Assembly: GCF_001866665.1 (NCBI RefSeq) | Contig: NZ_MLYO01000041.1 | Location: 186,001-250,000 of the forward strand | From: Streptomyces monashensis | GTDB taxonomy: Bacteria > Actinomycetota > Actinomycetes > Streptomycetales > Streptomycetaceae | Direction of reading: 5' to 3' | DNA length: 64,000 nucleotides | Part shown: positions 25,498 to 33,567 of the stretch, one piece after another | How positions within the stretch are numbered: position 1 is the first letter of the stretch | Layout of the letters: each line of letters opens with the position of its first letter | Made by a program: the position numbers and the translations under genes | The notes under the pieces: model-generated | The model's input: the letters and a program-made list of their open reading frames with translations, nothing else | Told to the model about the DNA's origin: nothing | Database searches by the model: none

Positions 25498-26766
25498 CTA
25501 CGGGGTGACCGGTCCCGGCGCCGGTTCGGGGAGAGCCGCTGCCGCGCGGCGGGGGAGCAGCAGCGGCGTCGCCAGCAGGAGCACGCCGGCCAGGCCGATG
25601 GCCGTACGCGGGCCGAGCAGGCCGCCGAGCACACCCCAGACAGCCGTCAGGAGCGCGGTCGAGGCCTTGGTCGTCACCGTCCAGGCGGACAGTGTGCGCG
25701 TGACCCGGTCGGTCTTGGTGCGCTCGAGGCGGTAGGTGGCGTAGACGGGGTTGAAGACCCCGCAGCAGAAGATGAGCCCGAGTTCCACGCCCATCACCAG
25801 CAGCAGCCCGCCGGTGCCCGGCCCCACGAAGGCCAGGCCGACGGACCAGGGCACGCGTAGCGCTCCGACCACGACCAGGACCCGGTGCTGTCCGAACCGG
25901 GTGACGAGCGGGCGGGCCAGCCGGGAACCGAGCAGCCCGCCGATCGAGGGGGCGGCGAAGGCGAGGCCGTACTGCCACGGTGTGAACCCGAGCCGGCCGA
26001 GCATCAGGACGGACAACAGCGGCTGGGTGGCCATCACCAGGCCGTTGAACAGGGCGGTGTTGAAGAACAGCGGGCGCAGGGTCGCGTCGGCGAGGATGTA
26101 CCGCCAGCCGTCGAGCAGGTCCACGGCCCGCATGCGCGAGGCCTCCCGGCGCTCGGGCCGCGGCTCGTGCTCGCCCGTCGCGCGGATGCCCAGGGCCGAG
26201 AGCAGGTAGCTGACCGCGTCGGCCACCACCGTCGCCACCGGACCCAGGAGCCCGACCGCCACGCCGCCCAGCGGCGGTCCGATGATCGTGGTCGACCAGG
26301 CGGTGGACTCGAACCGGGCGTTGGCGACGAGCAGGTCCTCGGCCGGCAGCAGCGTCTTCAGGTACGCACCGGAGGCGGCCCGGAAGGTGATGTCGGCCGC
26401 CGCGACGACGACCGAGACCAGCAGGAGCTGAAGGAAGGTGAGCACGCCGAGCGCGTACGCGGCGGGGATCGTCAGCAGTGCCGCGAAGCGCACCAGGTCC
26501 ATGGCGATCAGCACCGGCCGCTTACGGCGGAACTCCACCCACGGGCCGAGCGGCACCGCCACGGCCGCGCCCACCGCGGCGCCCACGGAGGAGAGCGCGG
26601 CGACCTCGGCCGGTCCGGCATGCAGGACCCGGATGGCGATCAGCGGGAACGCGCCGAAGGCGAGCCACGTGCCCAGCGCGCTGGTCGCGTACGCTCCCCA
26701 GAGCCATCCGAACGGTCGCCCCAGCCGACGTCCGAGCAGATGCCCCAGCCGGTCCCCGCTCCTCAT
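25498..26766 (-). CDS. MFS exporter (EntS/MefA-like branch)
   Basis: A 422-residue 12-helix transporter. It has WLWGAYATSALGTWLAFGAFPLIAIRVLHAG in helix 1, FRRKRPVLIAMDLVRFAALL after helix 2 (the EntS/macrolide-efflux pattern) and LLVANARFESTAWSTTIIGPPLGG in the middle. This branch exports siderophores and antibiotics. The ATG at 26766 follows GAGGAG. It diverges from a LysR gene and lies 26 bases upstream of the hydroxylase gene in the same direction. Confidence 0.85.
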   Translation of the reverse strand: MRSGDRLGHLLGRRLGRPFGWLWGAYATSALGTWLAFGAFPLIAIRVLHAGPAEVAALSSVGAAVGAAVAVPLGPWVEFRRKRPVLIAMDLVRFAALLTIPAAYALGVLTFLQLLLVSVVVAAADITFRAASGAYLKTLLPAEDLLVANARFESTAWSTTIIGPPLGGVAVGLLGPVATVVADAVSYLLSALGIRATGEHEPRPERREASRMRAVDLLDGWRYILADATLRPLFFNTALFNGLVMATQPLLSVLMLGRLGFTPWQYGLAFAAPSIGGLLGSRLARPLVTRFGQHRVLVVVGALRVPWSVGLAFVGPGTGGLLLVMGVELGLIFCCGVFNPVYATYRLERTKTDRVTRTLSAWTVTTKASTALLTAVWGVLGGLLGPRTAIGLAGVLLLATPLLLPRRAAAALPEPAPGPVTP

Positions 26767-26867
26767 ACCCGATGCTCCTCACCGCTCACCCGCACAACCG
26801 ATCCGCGATCGGAATCATCAAAGCGAGCGCCTTGGCCTGGGATCAAACAACCGCAGGGCTCTCGGGC

Positions 26868-26882
26868 ACAACCGTGGGTTGT
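26868..26882. promoter_or_regulatory. Candidate LysR operator, MFS/LysR
   Basis: ACAACC (26868-26873) and GGTTGT (26877-26882) form an inverted repeat just upstream of the LysR start at 26900. A further ACAACC lies upstream near 26847. Repeated half sites between divergent genes suit LysR control. Confidence 0.45.
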
Positions 26883-26899
26883 ACCCATAGGCTGTCGCC

Positions 26900-27838
26900 A
26901 TGGACCTCGACACCGTTCGGACCTTCGTCGCCGCCGCCGACGCGGGGCAGTTCCAGGAGGCCGCCGCCGAGCTGGCGGTCACCCAGCAGGCCGTCTCCAA
27001 GCGCATCGCCACGCTGGAACGCACCCTCGGTGTGCGGCTGTTCACCCGCACCGCGCGCGGCGCCGAGCTCACCATCGACGGGCAGGCGTTCCTGCCCCAC
27101 GCGCGCGAGTTGCTGCGTGTCGCCGAGCGCGCGACCGCCTCCGTGCGCACCGGCCGCCGTCCGCTGCGCGTCGACGTGATCAACTCGCGCGGCGCGGCGA
27201 CAGGCCTGATGCGCGGGTTCCACCGTGCGCACCCCGAGATCGACCTCGACGTGGTGATGCTGTTGGACGGCGTCGAGACGGCCGTGGCCGCCGTCCGGTC
27301 CGGTGCGATCGACGCGTCCTTCCGCGCCGTCGCCATGCCAGGCCGGCCTCTTCCCGAGGACATCGAGTCCGTCCGGGTGCTCGACGAACCCCTCCAGCTC
27401 CTCACCGGCCCCGCCCACGCGCTGGCGGGCGCCCGGTCGGTGACGCTCGCCCAGCTCGCCGGACACCGCATCTGGATGCCCGGCATCGTCCCGGGCACCG
27501 AGTGGGCCGCCTACTACGACGACCTCGTCGCCGAGTTCGGCCTCACCATCGAGGCGACCGGCCCCAACTTCGGTTCCGACGCGCTCCTCGACACCGTCGC
27601 CGACACCCCGGCCCTGGCCACCTTCATGAGCGAGCAGACCCGCCTCGTCTGGCCCGCCGGCCATGGCCTGCGCCGCATCCCGGTGACCGGCCCCACCCCC
27701 GTCTACCCGCACTCGCTCCTCTGGCACCGCGACAATCCCCACCCGGCGCTGACCACGCTGCGCGCCCACCTGGCCGCCACGCCAGCCCGGCACGATGCCG
27801 CCGGGACCTGGGTGCCCGACTGGGTGCTTCCACGGTGA
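26900..27838 (+). CDS. LysR-family transcriptional regulator
   Basis: A 312-residue LysR regulator: MDLDTVRTFVAAADAGQFQEAAAELAVTQQAVSKRIATLERTLG is the HTH and linker helix, then a periplasmic-binding-like effector domain ending AAGTWVPDWVLPR. It is divergent from the MFS exporter, which it probably controls together with the hydroxylase behind it. A strong hairpin follows. Confidence 0.88.
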   Translation: MDLDTVRTFVAAADAGQFQEAAAELAVTQQAVSKRIATLERTLGVRLFTRTARGAELTIDGQAFLPHARELLRVAERATASVRTGRRPLRVDVINSRGAATGLMRGFHRAHPEIDLDVVMLLDGVETAVAAVRSGAIDASFRAVAMPGRPLPEDIESVRVLDEPLQLLTGPAHALAGARSVTLAQLAGHRIWMPGIVPGTEWAAYYDDLVAEFGLTIEATGPNFGSDALLDTVADTPALATFMSEQTRLVWPAGHGLRRIPVTGPTPVYPHSLLWHRDNPHPALTTLRAHLAATPARHDAAGTWVPDWVLPR

Positions 27839-27911
27839 GCGCCGTCGGGTCCGCGATCACCGGACCGACGCACGACACCATTGCCCAGGGGGGTTTGGAT
27901 GATGCCGGCGT

Positions 27912-27952
27912 CGCGGGGTCCGGAGTGGGTACCGGCCACTCCGGACCCCGCG
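27912..27952. terminator. Bidirectional terminator, 17-bp perfect stem
   Basis: CGCGGGGTCCGGAGTGG (27912-27928) pairs perfectly with 27936-27952 across a 7-base loop (GTACCGG). It lies between the convergent LysR and helicase genes and can terminate transcription from both sides. Confidence 0.8.
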
Positions 27953-28032
27953 GCGCCTGCCTCACGGACCGAGGACTCCCGGCACCGACCAGCCGCTGTC
28001 GGACGCACTCCTCCGACACCGCCCGAGCACGC

Positions 28033-29793
28033 TCATGTGGCGGAGGGGCGACGGCTGCCTCGGCGGTCGGCGCTGCGGCCTCTGGTCCCGGCGGCGCCAC
28101 CCGCGGCCGCGCCGGGTGCCGTCCGCCGACCGGATCCGCGTCCAGCCTTGCCGGAGGCCGCGCCGGTCGCGGCGTCGCCCGCTGCCTGGCGGGCGGAACC
28201 GCGGCCGCCCGCGCCGGCGCCACCGCGGCCGCCCGCGCCGGCGCCACCGCCTGCGGACCCACTGGACCCCGACCGGCGGGCCGAACCGCGCCGGTCGGTC
28301 GCGGAAGTGCCCTCGGAGGCCTTCGTGCCGGCCGCGGTCCGACGGCCGGAGCCCTGGCTCCCCGTGCTGTTGGCGGTCCCCGTCGCGGCCTTGGCCCCGA
28401 CGCCGTTACGGCGTCGGCGACCGGATCGACTGCCGGGCGTGGCACCGGTGCCGTTCTTCCGGTCCTGGCCGGACGCCGTCGGTGTCGCCGGCTGGGGGAC
28501 CTCGATGGTGACGGCCACGCCGGAGGGCTCGCGGGCGCCGGTGATGGTGGCCAGTACCGCGTCGCTGGAGGTGATGCGGGCAGTCCTGGGGCGGATGCCC
28601 GCGTCCGACATGAGCCGGGTGACGTCCTGCTTCTGGGTCGGCAGGACCAGGGTGACCACGCTGCCGGAGCCGCCGGCGCGGGCCGTGCGACCCCCGCGGT
28701 GCAGGTAGTCCTTGTGGTCGGTGGGCGGGTCGACGTTCACGACGAGGTCGAGGTCGTCGACATGTATGCCCCGGGCCGCGACGTTGGTCGCCACCAGGGC
28801 GGTGACCTGGCCGTTCTTGAACTGTTCCAGAGTGCGGTTACGCTGCGGCTGGGAGCGGCCCCCGTGCAGTGCGGCCGCACGGACGCCGACGGCCAGGAGC
28901 CGCTTGGCGAGCCGGTCGGCGGACCTCTTGGTGTCGAGGAAGAGGATGACCCGGCCGTCACGGGCCGCGATGCGCGTGGTGACGGCCTTCTTGTCGGTCT
29001 CGTCCTGCACGTGGAGCACATGGTGCTCCATGGTGGTCACCGCGCCCGCGGAGGGGTCCACGGACTGGACCACCGGGTCGGTCAGGAACTGCCGCACCAG
29101 ACGGTCGATGTTGCGGTCGAGCGTAGCCGAGAAGAGCAGGCGCTGTCCGTCGGGCCGTACGCGCTGCATCAGCCTGGTGATCTGCGGCAGGAAGCCCATG
29201 TCGGTCATCTGGTCGGCTTCGTCCAGCACCGTGATGCGCACCTCGTCGAGGACGCAGTCCCCGCGTTCCACGAGGTCGTTGAGCCTGCCGGGGGTCGCCA
29301 CGAGGACCTCGGCGCCGCGCCGGAGCGTACCGGCCTGCTTGGTGATGGACAGCCCGCCGACCACCGTGGCCAGTCGCAGGTTCACCGCCGTGGCGTAGGG
29401 GGTGAGCGCGTCCGTCACCTGCTGGGCGAGTTCACGGGTGGGCACCAGCACGAGGGCGAGGGGCGCCTTGGACTCCGCCCGCAGTCCCGCTGTGCGGGCC
29501 AGGAGCGCCAGTCCGAACGCGAGGGTCTTGCCGGAGCCGGTGCGTCCACGCCCCAGCAGGTCACGGCCGGCGAGCGAGTTCGGCAGTGTGGCGGCCTGGA
29601 TGGGGAACGGGACGGTCACGCCCTGGGCGGTGAGGGTCTTCAGCAGCCCTGCGGGCATGTCCAGAGCGGCGAAGTCCTCGACTGCGGGAAGTGCGGGTGT
29701 GGTGCTTTCCGGCAGCCGGAATTCCCTCGGCGCGGACGCGGCCGGTGAGGGTGACGAGGCGCGCCGGTTCGGCTTCTGGGGCCTGCGGGACAT
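28033..29793 (-). CDS. DEAD-box RNA helicase
   Basis: A 586-residue ATP-dependent RNA helicase. The RecA core (about 45-420) shows the Q-motif context, Walker A GRTGSGKT, PTRELAQQ, DEAD in VLDEADQM, SAT in LLFSATLD, ATNVAARGIHVDD and motif VI HRGGRTARAG. The last 150 residues are a low-complexity Gly/Arg/Ser/Ala tail typical of RNA-binding extensions. It unwinds structured RNA, especially at low temperature. The ATG at 29793 follows AGGAAGG. It lies 88 bases downstream of a cold-shock protein gene on the same strand, a pairing that suggests a cold-response operon. Confidence 0.9.
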   Translation of the reverse strand: MSRRPQKPNRRASSPSPAASAPREFRLPESTTPALPAVEDFAALDMPAGLLKTLTAQGVTVPFPIQAATLPNSLAGRDLLGRGRTGSGKTLAFGLALLARTAGLRAESKAPLALVLVPTRELAQQVTDALTPYATAVNLRLATVVGGLSITKQAGTLRRGAEVLVATPGRLNDLVERGDCVLDEVRITVLDEADQMTDMGFLPQITRLMQRVRPDGQRLLFSATLDRNIDRLVRQFLTDPVVQSVDPSAGAVTTMEHHVLHVQDETDKKAVTTRIAARDGRVILFLDTKRSADRLAKRLLAVGVRAAALHGGRSQPQRNRTLEQFKNGQVTALVATNVAARGIHVDDLDLVVNVDPPTDHKDYLHRGGRTARAGGSGSVVTLVLPTQKQDVTRLMSDAGIRPRTARITSSDAVLATITGAREPSGVAVTIEVPQPATPTASGQDRKNGTGATPGSRSGRRRRNGVGAKAATGTANSTGSQGSGRRTAAGTKASEGTSATDRRGSARRSGSSGSAGGGAGAGGRGGAGAGGRGSARQAAGDAATGAASGKAGRGSGRRTAPGAAAGGAAGTRGRSADRRGSRRPSAT

Positions 29794-29881
29794 GCGGTTG
29801 GTCTGCCTTCCTGGAAACAGCACAAACCGGGGTCCGCACCATGACGGTATGGACCCCGGTGAGCGGATACGCGTCCGGCGA

Positions 29882-30085
29882 TCAGGCGGGGATGATGTTC
29901 TCCGCCTGCGGGCCCTTCTGGCCCTGCGTGACGTCGAAGGAGACCCGCTGGCCCTCCTGGAGCTCACGGAAGCCCTGGGTCGCGATGTTCGAGTAGTGCG
30001 CGAAGACGTCGGGGCCGCCGCCGTCCTGCTGGATGAAGCCGAAACCCTTTTCGGCGTTGAACCACTTCACGGTTCCCTGAGCCAT
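29882..30085 (-). CDS. Cold-shock protein (CspA family)
   Basis: A 67-residue single CSD: MAQGTVKWFNAEKGFGFIQ holds RNP1 (KGFGFI) and DVFAHYSNI holds RNP2 (VFAHY). It binds single-stranded RNA or DNA and acts as an RNA chaperone. The ATG at 30085 follows an exceptionally strong AAGGAGAAG site. In-frame ATGs lie further upstream (for example at 30160), but they sit inside a leader hairpin and would add an unrelated extension. The long leader contains a hairpin and an anti-Shine-Dalgarno segment (separate entry), so translation may be structure-controlled. Confidence 0.95.
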   Translation of the reverse strand: MAQGTVKWFNAEKGFGFIQQDGGGPDVFAHYSNIATQGFRELQEGQRVSFDVTQGQKGPQAENIIPA

Positions 30086-30089
30086 GATC

Positions 30090-30174
30090 TTCTCCTTCTG
30101 TAGGCAGAGGCCCCATCCGGAGATGCCGGAAAACAAATAATGCGCCTGAAGGAGAAACATTCCTGTCAGGCGCA
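30090..30174 (-). promoter_or_regulatory. Csp leader: hairpin with anti-SD segment
   Basis: In the mRNA (minus strand), TGCGCCTGA (30174-30166) pairs with TCAGGCGCA (30149-30141). An inner AGGA (30164-30161) pairs with TCCT (30153-30150) around one bulged C, leaving a 7-base loop. TTCTCCTTC (30156-30148), partly in the 3' arm, is also a perfect 9-base complement of the ribosome site GAAGGAGAA (30098-30090). Two exclusive folds are therefore possible: the local hairpin frees the ribosome site, and the long-range pairing hides it. The folding switch is inference. The complementarity is seen directly. Confidence 0.6.
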
Positions 30175-30427
30175 CATAGGTTCATGGGTACCACAACTGC
30201 AACTCCGGAACCTTAGCACAGCGCGGCAGCAGCGGTGCCGCGGCGGAGGACCGGGCAGTGCCTCCGCTCGTCTCCGGCCAGTTGTGAACTCCTGTAGCAG
30301 GTCGCTCACTTCGCCGGAATCGAGGCCGAAGGCAGCGCGGTGTCGGCGGCGCCCGCAAGGCCCCGGCCGCGGTCTCCTCGTGCAGCTCCGCGTCGACGAT
30401 GCCGGCCGCGCTCGCAGTGACGGAGAG
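30175..30427. other. Intergenic region upstream of the csp leader
   Basis: No gene is supported. The csp promoter should lie here, around 30175-30215, where AT content rises (motifs such as TTGCAG on the minus strand). Open frames in this stretch lack ribosome sites and known domains. Confidence 0.35.
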
Positions 30428-31795
30428 CTAGCGTCTGTCACCGCGCCGGACGTGCATCGTGAAGTCGCTCCGGACGGCCGCACCCCACTGCAACAGTGTC
30501 TGGCGAACCACCGGGTCTCGCCCGGGGGAGGAGGCCACGATGCTGATGTATCCCTCGGGCAGGCCGGTCACGGCGTACCTGCCCTGCGCGTTCGTCGAGG
30601 TCCGCACCAGCTGTCGCCCGCCGGCGTCGATGATGGTCACCGCGGCGTGGCGCAGGGGCTGCCGCCCGTCGTCGCGGACGGTGCCTTCGAGCATGGGCGA
30701 CTGCTCGCCGAAACGGTGAGGACGGACCGGAAGCGCCGTGGGTGAGGGCGCCTCGACGGACGGGTCCTCCACCGGCGGCTCCGGAACGTCCTGTCCGTCC
30801 TCCTGGCCGTCTTCCGTGCCCGGTCGTACGGACGCGCGGTGGTGCCGCCATGCGTCGAGGCCCAGCAGGGTCATGCCTGCCGTGATCCACGCGCACAGGA
30901 CGAGAACCGGCTTGAGCACTCCCACGTCGTTGAAGTACAGGACCCCTCGCAGGGCGTCGACCGCGTTGCCCAGGGGCATGACGGCGTGCAGGTACTGGAA
31001 GAACGTCGGCAGGAGCGGGACGGGGGCGACGCCGCTGGAGGGGACGCTCAGCACGATGTACAGACCAAGGCCCGCGAGGGGGAAGAACTGCTTGGTGAAA
31101 GGCGCCATGCCGAGGGAGAACGTGGCCACCGCAGTGCTGAGCAGGAACGCGATGCCCAGGGCCGAGGGCTCGTCGGGGAAGTAGGCCAGCCCGGTGCCGA
31201 TGAGGAAGCCCACCACGCTGAAGAGGGCGGAGGCCGCCACGATCGTGAGCATCTTCTTGCGGCGGTTGAACGTCACGGCTCTCAGCAGGGTCGTCGCGAG
31301 TATGTAGCCGGGGACGTTCCACGCGACTCCGAAGTACACCGGGGTCGTGCCGTTCTCGTCCTTGCTCATGGTGGGCGCCACGTCCGTGGTCGTGAGCTTC
31401 TGGTGATGGCGCGCCGCAACCGTGGCGAACCCCTTGGTGAGCGCCTGCTCGAGTGCAGCGCCGTCGGCCTTGGCCACGTACAGCACCGCGTCCTTGCCCT
31501 GGACCGCGTAGCCGGCCACCGCCGTACGGTCCAGCACCGCCCGGCGGGCCTCTCGGGCGTCTGCCGCGGCGGTGACGTCGAACCAACCGGGGTGTCGCTG
31601 TCGCAGGGAGGCGTCGACCCCGCGTTCCAGTGCGGGGCCGGCGATCACCACCTTCGCGTGATGCGGCCGAGGCTCGTGGAAGGCCGTGGGGAAGCAGAAC
31701 AGCAGGCCGAGGAAGAGCAGTGTCGGGATCGTCAGGGCTTCCGCCAGAGTCCTGGCCGAGGACATGCCCCGCTGACGCTCGATCCGGTGTCTCAC
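30428..31795 (-). CDS. Membrane protein with regulatory-like C-domain
   Basis: A 455-residue protein with one N-terminal helix (TLAEALTIPTLLFLGLLFCFPTAF), an extracytoplasmic loop of about 130 residues, then five or six helices (about 165-330), the layout of ABC-2/YhgE-Pip-like permeases. After an acidic Pro/Glu linker (DGQEDGQDVPEPPVEDPSVE), the last 95 residues form a carboxypeptidase-regulatory-like beta-sandwich (LEGTVRDDGRQPLRHAAVTIIDAGG, GRYAVTGLPEGYISIVAS). No ATPase partner is linked. The start is GTG 31795 or ATG 31765. It is divergent from a TetR gene with a double operator and is its probable target. Confidence 0.75.
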   Translation of the reverse strand: MRHRIERQRGMSSARTLAEALTIPTLLFLGLLFCFPTAFHEPRPHHAKVVIAGPALERGVDASLRQRHPGWFDVTAAADAREARRAVLDRTAVAGYAVQGKDAVLYVAKADGAALEQALTKGFATVAARHHQKLTTTDVAPTMSKDENGTTPVYFGVAWNVPGYILATTLLRAVTFNRRKKMLTIVAASALFSVVGFLIGTGLAYFPDEPSALGIAFLLSTAVATFSLGMAPFTKQFFPLAGLGLYIVLSVPSSGVAPVPLLPTFFQYLHAVMPLGNAVDALRGVLYFNDVGVLKPVLVLCAWITAGMTLLGLDAWRHHRASVRPGTEDGQEDGQDVPEPPVEDPSVEAPSPTALPVRPHRFGEQSPMLEGTVRDDGRQPLRHAAVTIIDAGGRQLVRTSTNAQGRYAVTGLPEGYISIVASSPGRDPVVRQTLLQWGAAVRSDFTMHVRRGDRR

Positions 31796-31812
31796 AGAAC
31801 CACCCGATTAAT

Positions 31813-31864
31813 GTACCGATCGGAACGTTTATTTCGGCTGGACAATACATGTACCGATCGGTAC
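31813..31864. promoter_or_regulatory. Two TetR operators
   Basis: GTACCGATCGGAAC (31813-31826) and the perfect palindrome GTACCGATCGGTAC (31851-31864) lie between the divergent genes, centres 38 bases apart. Perfect 14-bp palindromes next to a tetR gene are classical operators. Confidence 0.8.
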
Positions 31865-31874
31865 GGTCAAAGTC

Positions 31875-32444
31875 GTGGCCCGACCCGTCAACGCCGAAAA
31901 GCGCACCGAACTGCTGCAGCAGGTGGTGCATTACCTGCAGCACCATGGCCTCGCGCAGATGTCGCTGAGTCCGCTCGCCGAGTCGATCGGCACCACCAAG
32001 CGCATGCTTCTGTACTACTTCGGCAGCCGCGAGAACCTGTTGGCCCAGGCGTTGGCGGCCGCCCGTCCCGACGCGCATGCGATGTTCGACGACGTCCGCG
32101 ACGCCGCCGCTCTGCGCACGGCTGCTCTTGGCCTGTGGGAAGCGATGACCGTCGGTGAGCAGTCCCGGTCGATCCGCATGCTGCTGCAACTGCTCAGCCT
32201 GGCCGCCACCGATCCGGAGCAGTACGGCGGCCTCGCCGCCGACAGCGTCGAGGTCATGGTCGGCCCCATCGCCGACGCGTATGCGCGGCTGGGGCGTTCG
32301 CCCCAGCAGGCGCGGGCGGGGGCTACCCTGCTCGTCTCCGGCCTGCGGGGGTTGTGCCAGGACCGTTTGGTGACCCATGACGTCGCCCGTACGGACGCGG
32401 CCGCCCGACGTCTCATCAGGGACGCGGTGACGGCGGACGGCTGA
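31875..32444 (+). CDS. TetR-family transcriptional regulator
   Basis: A 189-residue TetR protein: the N-terminal HTH LSPLAESIGTTKRMLLYYFGSRENLLAQAL and a helical ligand domain with GPIADAYARLG and GLRGLCQDRL. The GTG at 31875 opens VARPVNAEKRTELL, only 10 bases after the second operator, so the protein probably represses itself and the divergent membrane-protein gene. Inducer unknown. Confidence 0.9.
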   Translation: MARPVNAEKRTELLQQVVHYLQHHGLAQMSLSPLAESIGTTKRMLLYYFGSRENLLAQALAAARPDAHAMFDDVRDAAALRTAALGLWEAMTVGEQSRSIRMLLQLLSLAATDPEQYGGLAADSVEVMVGPIADAYARLGRSPQQARAGATLLVSGLRGLCQDRLVTHDVARTDAAARRLIRDAVTADG

Positions 32445-32549
32445 GGTGTGCGGGTGGAGGCGGGCCGCCGGGCCCCGCCTTTCCCGACGACGTCGGCCGC
32501 TCCCGTCCGGCGGGTCCGGTGTGCCGCGCGCACTCGTCCCGGGGATGGC

Positions 32550-33386
32550 TCAGGGCGCGGTGAACAGGGTCGGGAAGCGGGTGGCCAGCCAAGGTCGCGG
32601 GCCCCAGGTGAGGATCTGCCCCCGGGCGATGGCACGCCAGGGATTGAGCCGGCCCAGCGCGATGAGCAGGAAGGCGACGGGTTCGAGCAGGATGGTGCAG
32701 TGCGCGCGCCAAAGTGGTGTCCCCGGTGTCAGCGGGGTCACCTGCACGGCGCCGTCGGCCAGGGAGACGCCGAACGTCTCGCCGCCGCGCAGCCGGATCC
32801 GGTAACGGGCCGTGAGTCCGGCCGTGGCCCCGGGGTTCGCGACACGTGGCATGGCCGAGAGCATGAACGGCATGCACAGGCCCACCCGTGCCCGGTCGAC
32901 CATGTGCGGACGCCTCAGGGCGCGAGCCAGGTCGTATCCGTGGCCGAGCATGTGCGTGAGCAGGTACGACGCGAGGACGGACCGGTTCATCAGGCCCAGG
33001 GGAGTGGCTGGTGCCGGGCCGTCGGCCGCGTGGTGCGACAGCGCGTCCAGGAACGCCTCGGCCTGCCCCGTGATCATCGTCGCGAGAGGCTCCGCCCGGC
33101 GCTCCGTGAAGACGGCGAGGGACTCCGCGTTGGCCCTGGCGAGGCTCTCGGGCGTTCCGTCGCCGTAGGGGCGCTCCCGTCCGGCCGCGAGGTCGGCCAT
33201 CAGCTCGTTGGCCATGGCCAGGTGGGCGGCGGCCTCGCCGACGGTCCACTGTGACCCGGGCACGGCGAGCCCCGTGTCGCCCGCGCTCCGTACCAGCGTG
33301 GCGATCTCGCCGGCCGTGCCCCGGATCGCCTCTGCGAGTCCGTCGGGCAAGGACCACGAGCTGTCCTGCCGTTCCGTCGTGTGCAC
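32550..33386 (-). CDS. DinB/maleylpyruvate isomerase-like protein
   Basis: A 278-residue protein with a mycothiol maleylpyruvate-isomerase-type N-terminal four-helix bundle: VPGSQWTVGEAAAHLAMANELMADL carries the first conserved His, and LLTHMLGHGYDLARAL carries the later His pair expected to bind metal. A C-terminal SCP2-like half (GGETFGVSLADGAVQVTP) follows. Actinobacterial members are mycothiol-dependent enzymes or transferases. The reaction here cannot be assigned. I chose the GTG at 33386, which follows GGAG and precedes the domain. The TetR gene upstream on the same strand could regulate it. Confidence 0.75.
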   Translation of the reverse strand: MHTTERQDSSWSLPDGLAEAIRGTAGEIATLVRSAGDTGLAVPGSQWTVGEAAAHLAMANELMADLAAGRERPYGDGTPESLARANAESLAVFTERRAEPLATMITGQAEAFLDALSHHAADGPAPATPLGLMNRSVLASYLLTHMLGHGYDLARALRRPHMVDRARVGLCMPFMLSAMPRVANPGATAGLTARYRIRLRGGETFGVSLADGAVQVTPLTPGTPLWRAHCTILLEPVAFLLIALGRLNPWRAIARGQILTWGPRPWLATRFPTLFTAP

Positions 33387-33567
33387 GTTGCCTGCTCCAC
33401 TCCCCGCCCGCCCGGCACGCCCCACGTGCCTGTGGCGCTGGAACCCAACCAGACTCGGGGGCGCGCGGCAAGCCCCTGTGCGCCGCACCCGCACGTCGGC
33501 CCTCGGCTCGGCTCGCGGGAGAACGCCCGTGACGGTCGGCGTGTCGCGGTCGGTCGCGGATACGGCG

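Noticed and set aside
25885..29748. A 1287-codon plus-strand open frame over the MFS, LysR and helicase genes
   Set aside because: It runs antisense to the MFS exporter and DEAD-box helicase, and out of frame over LysR. High GC suppresses stop codons on the opposite strand, and the translation has no domain and is rich in Arg/Gly/Asp.
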